From the NCBI GenBank assembly GCA_016199905.1, contig JACQFU010000163.1:1-12925 (forward strand): DNA of 12,925 nt, given 5' to 3'. Each line of letters opens with the position of its first letter. Position 1 is the first letter of the stretch. The DNA comes from Candidatus Wallbacteria bacterium (GTDB lineage: Bacteria; Muiribacteriota; UBA6191; JACPRK01). Positions 6,787 through 12,925 of the stretch are shown here, one piece after another. The notes beneath the pieces were generated by a model that saw only the letters and a list, made by a program, of their open reading frames with translations, ran no database searches and was not told where the DNA came from. The position numbers and the translations under genes were made by a program.

Positions 6787-8361
6787 CTACAGATCGTGCC
6801 CCGCGTAGGAAAGATTGAAACTCTTGTTGCAGAGCGGAAAGTCACTGATCGGGTTGTCGCGCATGGCGAACGCAAGCCCGAACCAGTTGTGAACCGATGG
6901 GTCCACGACGCTGTAGCCCGCCACCCGGCCGTCGGCGTCCGTCACCGAGGCGTGCACGATCTCGCCGCGCCAACCCTCCACCATCGCCACGGCAACCGAC
7001 GACGGCGGCGGCGGCGGAACGTCGCACGCCAGCGCGGACGCCCCCTGCGAGTGGCGCATCCGAAGCTGCTCGCGGACGAACTGCAGCGACCGCTGCACCT
7101 CCAGCCAACGCACCAGCGCCCGCGACATCACGTCGCCCGCCTCGACCATCGCCACGGGCACCAGTGCAAACCGATGGATCCCCGCAGGGTGATCGCGACG
7201 CACGTCGCGGTCGCAGCCGCTGGCCCTGGCCGCCGGCCCCACGATACCCAGGTCCTCGGCCGCCACGCGGTCCAGAACGCCTGCGTCCTCGAAGCGGCCC
7301 AGCACCGACGGCGAGTCGAAGACGATCTCCGACACCTCGGAAAGCTCATCCTCGAGCCGGTTGAGCAGCGGCAGGATGAACCCTGCCAGCGTCTCGGGGA
7401 CCGCGAAGCGGACGCCGCCAGGCTTCACCAGCCCCCGCCCGAACCGGTTGCCGCTGATCAGCATCAACATGTTCAGGAAGTCGCCCCGCATGCGTCCGAA
7501 CCAGGCGCTCCCCGGGAGGAACCCGATGTCGCCGCAAAGCGCGCCCAGGTCGCCCACGTGGTTGGCGATGCGCTCCAGCTCGAGTCCGACGCCTCTCAAG
7601 CGCTGCGCTTCCAGCGGCGGTTCCACGCCGGCCAGCGCTTCGCGCAACGCGCAGTGCGCCAGCGAGTGGCCGATGGCCGTGTCGCCGGCAATCGACTCCG
7701 CCACCGCCAGCCGGCGCACCGGTGCCGCATCGCGCAGCAGCGCCTCTGCCCCGCGGTGCTGGTAGCCAAGCCGGATCTCCAGGTGCATCACCCGCTCGCC
7801 CCGGCACTGGAAGCGGAAGTGCCCGGGTTCGATGACGCCCGCGTGCACGGGGCCGACCGCGACCTCATGGACGCCGTCGCCCGCGGTGCGATGAAAGTCG
7901 GCGAAGGCCTCGCGCCGGGGCGCTCGCGCAGGAGGCGCGTCTTCCAGAGCGAGGTTCCTTCTCAACGGCTTGAGCCAGGGATGCCCCTCGGGGCGAAGCC
8001 CGTAACGTTCGAAGAGCTCGCGCTCGAAAGGGTGAGCCTGCGGGATCTCGGCCGTCAGGGAAGGGTAGGAGCGCGCGCCGCCCAGGACCATGGCCACGAC
8101 ACCGAGCTGGGAGGTGGCGTCGTGGGCCAGCACGGCTGCCACGGTGCGCTCGCGCTCGTCACCGGGCAGCACGAACATCGCGGACAGCCGCGCTCCGCGG
8201 GCGCGCGCCTCGACACACGCGGCGTGGAAGTCCGCCGGAGACAGCCGCGGCACTTCGTCGAGGGCCAGACAGCCGCCGTTGCGCATGCGGGCCACAGGCA
8301 AGCCGTCGAGATCGAGCGTGTCGAGGCCCGGAAGACCCAATCTATCCATCCAGTGCGTCAC
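6787..8361 (-). CDS. hyfG: HyfG-like large subunit (NuoC+NuoD) without a NiFe site
   Basis: This is a 524-residue fusion, as in HycE/HyfG. An N-terminal NuoC-like domain (about 1-150) has YPSLTAEIPQAHPFERELFE and GHPWLKPLR. The NuoD/hydrogenase large-subunit domain follows, with GPVHAGVIEPGHFRFQ and LGYQHRGAEALL. Where hydrogenases carry RVCGIC, this protein reads SIAGDT (A225 and T228 replace the cysteines). Where they carry DPCxxC, it ends in SDFPLCNKSFNLSY, with one unpaired C511. No CxxC occurs anywhere, so it cannot bind the NiFe centre. This matches the energy-converting hydrogenase-related (Ehr) family, whose substrate is unknown. GTG 8361 is chosen because it forms a GTGA overlap with the preceding stop and has GGAGG six bases upstream; ATG 8349 is possible but too far from that site. 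The open frame continues further upstream only as a shadow of the antiporter gene. Confidence 0.92.
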   Translation of the reverse strand: MTHWMDRLGLPGLDTLDLDGLPVARMRNGGCLALDEVPRLSPADFHAACVEARARGARLSAMFVLPGDERERTVAAVLAHDATSQLGVVAMVLGGARSYPSLTAEIPQAHPFERELFERYGLRPEGHPWLKPLRRNLALEDAPPARAPRREAFADFHRTAGDGVHEVAVGPVHAGVIEPGHFRFQCRGERVMHLEIRLGYQHRGAEALLRDAAPVRRLAVAESIAGDTAIGHSLAHCALREALAGVEPPLEAQRLRGVGLELERIANHVGDLGALCGDIGFLPGSAWFGRMRGDFLNMLMLISGNRFGRGLVKPGGVRFAVPETLAGFILPLLNRLEDELSEVSEIVFDSPSVLGRFEDAGVLDRVAAEDLGIVGPAARASGCDRDVRRDHPAGIHRFALVPVAMVEAGDVMSRALVRWLEVQRSLQFVREQLRMRHSQGASALACDVPPPPPSSVAVAMVEGWRGEIVHASVTDADGRVAGYSVVDPSVHNWFGLAFAMRDNPISDFPLCNKSFNLSYAGHDL

Positions 8362-9788
8362 ACGCCCCCTCCCATGGCCCACGAGACGCTCGCGAGCAGG
8401 TTGGACAGGAAGGTCGGGACATACAGGCCCAGCAGCAGCGCCAGCCCAGCCAGGCAGAGCGGCGACACCAGCGTCAGCGTGGGTTCCGCGGGCCGCGATG
8501 CGCTGTCGGGCCGGCCTTGAAGCATCGGGATCACCGTCCCGGCCAGGCCCGCGAAGGCCAGCGCCAGCAGAAAGACGAATAGGGCGCCCAGCCAGGGATG
8601 GACGCCGAAGAGCGCCCCCCGCGCCACCATCAGCTCGCTCATGAATGGACCGAAGGGCGGGCAGCCGCCGATTGCCAGCGTGAGCACGCAGAAAAGCAGA
8701 CCCGTCCGCGGCACCTGACGCAACAGTCCCCGCACGGCGGCAGCGTCTGTGGTGCCCGTCACGGCGAGCACATTCCCCGCCAGGAAGAACAGGCATCCCT
8801 TCACCAGCGAGTGGTTGACGGCGTGCAGCATCGCCCCGTGCACGGCCGCGCCTCCCAGGCCGGTGCCGACTGCCAGGATGCCCATGTTCTCGATACTGGA
8901 GTAGGCCAAGAGCCGCTTGTAGTCCTGCTGGCCAAACAGGAAAATCGCTGCGACCGCCATCGACAGAAACCCGAAGAGCAACATCAGCAGCCGGGAGGTG
9001 TCGCCGTGCCCGGCAGCCAAGCAGACCTGGTGAAAGCGCAGGATGCCGAGGAAGGCGCAGTTCAGGAGCGCGCCCGAGAGCAGGGCGCAGACCGGTGAGG
9101 GCGCTTGCGAATGCGTGTCGGGCAACCAGTAGTGCAGCGGCGCCAGCCCCATCTTCGTCCCGTAGCCCACCAGCGCCAGCACGAACGCCGCGACCAGCCA
9201 GGGACGCGACATCAGGGGGGCCGCGGCGAGAAGCTCGTTCAAGCCCAGGCCGCCGGGGCGACCCGGCGCGGCCACGCTGATCAACAATGTGCCGAGCAGC
9301 GCCAGCGCGATGCCGACCGAGCAAAGGATCAGGTACTTCCACGCCGCCTCGAGAGCGCCACGGCGCCGATAGAAGTAGACCAGAGGAGCGCTGGCCAGGG
9401 TCGAGGCTTCGGTGGCCGCCCAGAGCAGCGCCAGGTGACCGCTCACGGTCACGAGGGTCATCGCCGCCAGGAACCAGAGCAAGCACGGTATGAACCAGCG
9501 CAGGGTGCTGCCGGCGTGCTGCCCCTCGCGCTGCACATAGCTCACGGAGTAGATGGCGGCGAAGAGGAACTGGAGGCTCGTGATCGAAAGGAACAGCAGA
9601 CCGGCGGCATCCAGCATCAGCATCCCGCCGAAGCGCTCCATCGGATAAAAGCTCCAGAGCGCCGCGGTCAGCGTCAGGTGCGTCACCGCCGCGCCGAGCA
9701 GCAGCCTCAGTTGTCGCGGGGCATCGCCGAGCACCACCGCGGCCAGGCCCGTGAGGGCGGGGATCAGCACCAGGGCCAGCAAGACCAT
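8358..9788 (-). CDS. hyfF: HyfF-like antiporter (NuoM/NuoN family) membrane subunit
   Basis: This 476-residue hydrophobic protein has about 14 predicted membrane helices and belongs to the Mrp-antiporter-like proton-pumping subunits of complex I and group 4 hydrogenases. Key residues are visible: Glu127 in WAATEAS (helix 5 carboxylate), Lys212 in GYGTKMGLAPLHYWLPDTHS (helix 7 lysine), the YSSIENMG signature near 296-303, and Lys330 in NHSLVKG. The proton channel therefore looks intact. Family usage favours HyfF because of its place between the C/E and G subunits; NuoN or HyfD are close alternatives. ATG 9788 follows the stop of the previous gene by 4 bases and has GAGGGA 8 bases upstream. Its stop overlaps the start of the large-subunit gene by 4 bases, so translation is coupled. 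Confidence 0.92.
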   Translation of the reverse strand: MVLLALVLIPALTGLAAVVLGDAPRQLRLLLGAAVTHLTLTAALWSFYPMERFGGMLMLDAAGLLFLSITSLQFLFAAIYSVSYVQREGQHAGSTLRWFIPCLLWFLAAMTLVTVSGHLALLWAATEASTLASAPLVYFYRRRGALEAAWKYLILCSVGIALALLGTLLISVAAPGRPGGLGLNELLAAAPLMSRPWLVAAFVLALVGYGTKMGLAPLHYWLPDTHSQAPSPVCALLSGALLNCAFLGILRFHQVCLAAGHGDTSRLLMLLFGFLSMAVAAIFLFGQQDYKRLLAYSSIENMGILAVGTGLGGAAVHGAMLHAVNHSLVKGCLFFLAGNVLAVTGTTDAAAVRGLLRQVPRTGLLFCVLTLAIGGCPPFGPFMSELMVARGALFGVHPWLGALFVFLLALAFAGLAGTVIPMLQGRPDSASRPAEPTLTLVSPLCLAGLALLLGLYVPTFLSNLLASVSWAMGGGV

Positions 9789-9792
9789 CGTT

Positions 9793-11355
9793 TCAGTCCC
9801 TCAGAGTCGAAAGCTCGTCCGTGTCGATATGGTCGAACTCGCGGCTGATGTGATAGATGGCGATGCCCATCACGAACACGCCTACCAGCACGTCAAGCAG
9901 GATGCCCAGCTCGACCACCAGAGGCATTTCGCGGGCCAGGGCCTGCGCGAAGACGAAGACGCCGTTGTCGAGAAGCAGGAAGCCGACCACCTGGGCCACG
10001 GCCTTGCGGCGGCCGGCCAGCATCAGGAAGCCCACCAGCATCGTCGCGAAGGCCGCCGGCACGGTCAGCGCCGAGGACGACGCCTCCGGCAGCACCAGCA
10101 CTCGACCCAGCGAGAAGGAGATGGCCGTGAACACCGCGCCCAGCAGCAAGGACGCGGTCAGGCTCTGCGAGGGCTCCACCTCGCGCCGGACATTGGCCTC
10201 GCGGATCGCCCGCAGCAGCAGCAGCGGTATGGCGATCGCCTTGAGGGCAAAGGTGCCTGCCGCCATCGCCAGAGGATGCACTGAGGTGGCGGCCCGGCCC
10301 ACGCCGTGCAACGCCAGCGGCAGCGCCGAGAGCGCCGCGCCCTGGATGCCGCAAGCCTGCACGCAGGCCGTGAGCCGGCTCGAGCTGGCGATGAAGAGGT
10401 TGAGCACCAGCACCGCCGCCAGCAGCGCGTCCGCCGCCTCCCACCCGCCCGCCGTCGGATGGAAGAGCACCGCAAGCGCAATCAGGGCCAGCGCCGTGGC
10501 CGAGAAGAGCAGCTGCGGCACGCGCGACAGCCGCAGCCTCGCCATCGTCGACTCCACGATTCCCACGAGCACGCCCACTGCCAAAACGGTCGCCAGGAAG
10601 ATCGCGGACGTCGCCTCCGTCGCCGCGGCCGGCGCCGGGACCAGCAGGCGCACCAGCACGGCCGACATCAGGAACAGCTTCACGGCGCTCGCAAGCAGAA
10701 TATAGGCGAAGTCCGGCCCGCCGTGATCGAGCACCATCACCTCGTGGATCATCGTCAACTCCAGGTGCGTCGCCGGGTCGTCGACGGGAATGCGCGAGTT
10801 CTCGGCGAGGAGCACCACGAAGAGCGCCGCCGCCGCCAGAAGGACTGCCGGGTGAGGGATCAGCCCTCCGACGGCCGCCCCCGCGCCCGCGAACGAGAAC
10901 ACGCTGCCGGGTAGGCACAACACCGCGAGCGCCAGCAGCAGTCCCGATTCGCACACAGCCGAGAACGCCGTCTCGCGGCTGGCCCCCATCCCCTCGAAGG
11001 ACGAGCCCGTGTCGAGCGCCGCCAGCACCGTCAGGAACCGCCCGAGGCCCAGGAGGTACGCGAAGAGCACCACATCACCCGGAAACTCCATTGGAGCCTT
11101 CGAGTCGAATAGGGGCACCAGCAGCCCCGCCACCAGCGCGCAGGCCAGCCCGACCGTCGGCCCCGCGCGGAAGAGCACCCCCTCCACGGGGCTGTAGACC
11201 GCGCCCTTGCGCAAGAGCTTCCAGATGTCGTGGTAAGGCTGCAAGAGCGGCGGCCCGGTCCGCCCTGCCGCGATGGCCTTGGTGCGGCCGATGACACCCT
11301 GCAGAAAAGGCGCGAACGCAAGCAAGAACGCGAGCCTGCCAAGGATGGCGCCCAT
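9793..11355 (-). CDS. hyfCE: fused HyfC-HyfE membrane subunit (NuoH-like + NuoK-region-like)
   Basis: This 520-residue membrane protein fuses two subunits that are normally separate. Residues about 1-298 are HyfC/NuoH-like. They include GPPLLQPYHDIWKLLRKG and the family signature ENSRIPVDDPATHLELTMIHE (about 185-205), in a loop that contacts the peripheral arm near the quinone or proton entry. Residues about 309-520 match HyfE (usually about 215 residues), from LVLNLFIASSSRL to the ending YHISREFDHIDTDELSTLRD. Residues 299-308 form the joint, with no stop or obvious internal start, so this looks like a true in-frame fusion near base 10460. ATG 11355 overlaps the upstream stop as TGATG and has GGAGG nine bases before it. 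In-frame GTGs at 11358 and 11361 are alternatives, while a start at 11379 is unlikely. A 4-base gap leads to the next gene. Confidence 0.9.
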   Translation of the reverse strand: MGAILGRLAFLLAFAPFLQGVIGRTKAIAAGRTGPPLLQPYHDIWKLLRKGAVYSPVEGVLFRAGPTVGLACALVAGLLVPLFDSKAPMEFPGDVVLFAYLLGLGRFLTVLAALDTGSSFEGMGASRETAFSAVCESGLLLALAVLCLPGSVFSFAGAGAAVGGLIPHPAVLLAAAALFVVLLAENSRIPVDDPATHLELTMIHEVMVLDHGGPDFAYILLASAVKLFLMSAVLVRLLVPAPAAATEATSAIFLATVLAVGVLVGIVESTMARLRLSRVPQLLFSATALALIALAVLFHPTAGGWEAADALLAAVLVLNLFIASSSRLTACVQACGIQGAALSALPLALHGVGRAATSVHPLAMAAGTFALKAIAIPLLLLRAIREANVRREVEPSQSLTASLLLGAVFTAISFSLGRVLVLPEASSSALTVPAAFATMLVGFLMLAGRRKAVAQVVGFLLLDNGVFVFAQALAREMPLVVELGILLDVLVGVFVMGIAIYHISREFDHIDTDELSTLRD

Positions 11356-12925
11356 CACCACGCCCCTCCCACTTGCCACACCAGCAGCACCAACACCGTG
11401 GCGAACACGTAAACCAGATAGATCTGCACCCGGCCCGGCTGGAACCGGCGGACACCCCGCATCGCCTCGGCGAACTTCGCCAGCGCCGGCGCCAGGAACC
11501 CGTCGGCCGCCAGGTCGTCCAACCGCTCCTCCGACGACGAAGAGGCCGGGAAGTAGCCGGCCGGACGCTCACCGGCCTCGCTGGAGCGCAGGAGGGTGCC
11601 GAAGGACGTGGCCGCAGGTTCGGGGAAAGAAGCCGCCGTGTACTGCATCCGCGCATCGGGCTGCTCGTACCCGCAGCCCCAGACGGGACCGGAGCGCACG
11701 TCGCGACCCGACAGCAGCCAACTCCGCAAGAGCGCCAGCCCCGCCGCGAGCGCCACCAATACCAGCAGCGCCGACGGCACGCCGTTCGCACTCAGCAGCA
11801 GCCTCGCGGAGGAGGGCGGCGCCCCCGACAACGCTGCGGCCGCCGGCGCCACGAGCCCGAGCACAATCCCGGGGAAAAGGCCGAGCGCCAGACAGAGCGC
11901 CGCTCCCAGCGCCATCGGCATCAGCTCTCCGAGGGGCGTTTCGTGGGCACGCGGCGAATCCGGCGAGCGAGGCAGACCGAGGAAAACCACTCCGTGGGCG
12001 CGCGCAAAGGCAGCCGCAGCCAGCCCACCGACAAGCGCCAGCGCAGCCATCCCCAGCGCCCCGACGAGCGCCCCAGAAGCCGAATGGCCGCCCAACCCGG
12101 CGAACGCCGAACGGAACAGCAGCCACTCCCCGGGAAAACCGTTCAGCGGCGGCAGCCCGCAGGCCGCAATCGCGCCGGTCAGGAACAATGCGCCGGTCAT
12201 CGGCATCGCGGTCCGCAGCCCGCCCAGACGCTCCAGGTCGCGAGTACCGGTGCCGTGGAAAATGGCGCCCGCGCACTGAAACAGCAGCCCCTTGAAAAGG
12301 CCGTGGTTGAGCAGGTGGGTCAGCGCAGCGCCGAATCCCAAGATTGCCATCTGCGGATGGTGCGCGGCGCGCCCCAGGAACCCGGCTCCAGCCGCCATCG
12401 CGACGATCCCCATGTTCTCGACGCTGCTGTAGGCGAGCACGCGCTTGAGGTCGCGCTGGGTCACCGCGCCCAGCACTCCGAAGAGAGCCGTGACTCCGCC
12501 CACGGCGGCCAGCGCCAGTCCCCACCACGTGGGAGGCACCGACACCATGGGCAGCACGCGCAGCAGGCCGTAGATGCCCATCTCGATCATCGCGCCCGAC
12601 ATCAGCGCCGACACGTGGCTCGGCGCTGCGGGGTGGGCCTCGGGAAGCCAGAAGTGAAGCGGCCAGAGGCCGGCCTTCAAGCCGAAGCCCGCCAGCGCGA
12701 GCATGAAACAAGCCGTGGCCACGCCGGGCGCGCGCTGGACCGCGGCGAAGTCCGAGAAATGGAACGCTCCGGTCCCACCGGCCATGAGGGGGAACAAGAG
12801 CAGCAAGCACGCCGCGCCAAAGTGCGAGGCCACCAGGTAGAGCAACCCCGCGCGCCGCACTTGCGATTCCAGGTCTTCGAAGGCGACGAGGAAGTAGCTC
12901 GTGAGCGACATCGCCTCCCAGGCGA
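11355..12925 (-). CDS. hyfB: HyfB-like antiporter (NuoL/NuoM family) subunit, 5' end outside the window
   Basis: The visible 522 residues are the C-terminal part of a proton-channel subunit. The frame runs open to the window edge, and the first visible residues (AWEAMSLTSYFLV) are the helix-5 glutamate motif. About 130-150 N-terminal residues are therefore missing, judging from the roughly 670-residue E. coli HyfB. Further family marks are GLKAGLWPLHFWLPEAHPAA (channel lysine), YSSVENMGIVA, NHGLFKGLLF, GTGTRDLERLGGL and CGLPPLNGFPGEW. The C-terminal stretch with VWGCGYE, the YTAASFPEP segment and a last helix (LVYVFATVLVLLVW) is typical of HyfB rather than NuoL. An ATG at 12909-12911 is an internal methionine, not the start. 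The stop overlaps the next start as TGATG. It is the first visible gene of the operon; the promoter lies outside the window. Confidence 0.92.
   Translation of the reverse strand, partial: AWEAMSLTSYFLVAFEDLESQVRRAGLLYLVASHFGAACLLLLFPLMAGGTGAFHFSDFAAVQRAPGVATACFMLALAGFGLKAGLWPLHFWLPEAHPAAPSHVSALMSGAMIEMGIYGLLRVLPMVSVPPTWWGLALAAVGGVTALFGVLGAVTQRDLKRVLAYSSVENMGIVAMAAGAGFLGRAAHHPQMAILGFGAALTHLLNHGLFKGLLFQCAGAIFHGTGTRDLERLGGLRTAMPMTGALFLTGAIAACGLPPLNGFPGEWLLFRSAFAGLGGHSASGALVGALGMAALALVGGLAAAAFARAHGVVFLGLPRSPDSPRAHETPLGELMPMALGAALCLALGLFPGIVLGLVAPAAAALSGAPPSSARLLLSANGVPSALLVLVALAAGLALLRSWLLSGRDVRSGPVWGCGYEQPDARMQYTAASFPEPAATSFGTLLRSSEAGERPAGYFPASSSSEERLDDLAADGFLAPALAKFAEAMRGVRRFQPGRVQIYLVYVFATVLVLLVWQVGGAW

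Noticed and set aside
6778..8520. A 580-codon plus-strand open frame
   Set aside because: It lies antisense to the large-subunit gene, has His/Arg/Gln-rich shadow composition, and shows no family motif. Long antisense frames are expected at this GC content.
8362..9486. Upstream extension of the large-subunit frame to a 899-residue protein
   Set aside because: The extra residues are a shadow of the hyfF-like gene on the same strand. Family length, the GTGA overlap and the GGAGG site place the start at 8361.
6787..12925. A functional hydrogen-evolving hydrogenase 4 or formate hydrogenlyase
   Set aside because: The large subunit lacks NiFe ligands, and no maturation protease or formate dehydrogenase gene is seen in the window.
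6005..12925. A canonical complex I (nuo) operon
   Set aside because: The HyfC signature PVDDPATHLELTMIHE, the HyfE domain, the HyfB C-terminal region and the CxxC spacing in the small subunit all point to the group 4 hydrogenase-like family, and NuoA, J, E, F and G are missing.

Overview
The window is uniformly GC-rich DNA (by eye about two thirds G+C) with bacterial gene density. It suggests a Gram-negative bacterium with a large signalling repertoire, such as a member of the proteobacteria, Myxococcota, Acidobacteriota or a related soil or sediment lineage. No rRNA, tRNA, mobile element or CRISPR array is visible, so the lineage call is weak.

Left half, plus strand (about 1-5982): a small basic protein of unknown function (24-251) is followed by a nested GC-rich hairpin that looks like a terminator (268-313). 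Then comes a 1489-residue membrane-bound hybrid histidine kinase (386-4855) with the order Cache-like sensor, PAS, GAF, PAS, HisKA, HATPase, REC, REC, HPt. Thirty bases later is a receiver protein (4886-5284), which runs in an overlapping, -1-shifted frame into a soluble histidine kinase (5269-5982). The last two look like one receiver-kinase protein split by a single-base indel near 5252-5265. No DNA-binding output regulator is present, so the target of the phosphorelay is not visible here.

Right half, minus strand (12925 down to 6005): an operon of tightly coupled genes encodes a membrane complex related to complex I and to group 4 [NiFe] hydrogenases (Hyf/Hyc type). In transcription order these are a HyfB-like antiporter subunit (start outside the window), a single protein fusing the HyfC-like (NuoH) and HyfE-like (NuoK-region) subunits, a HyfF-like antiporter subunit, a HyfG-like large subunit (NuoC plus NuoD), and a protein fusing a two-cluster ferredoxin domain with a HyfI/NuoB small subunit. 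The large subunit has no CxxC pair anywhere, so it cannot hold a NiFe centre. The complex is therefore best read as an energy-converting hydrogenase-related (Ehr) complex: an ion-pumping redox machine with an intact iron-sulfur chain but no hydrogenase site, and with unknown electron donor and acceptor.

The two halves converge, with their stop codons 22 bases apart. Whether the kinases control the redox complex cannot be told from the sequence. The main points of interest are the non-hydrogenase catalytic subunit, the two subunit fusions and the split receiver-kinase gene.
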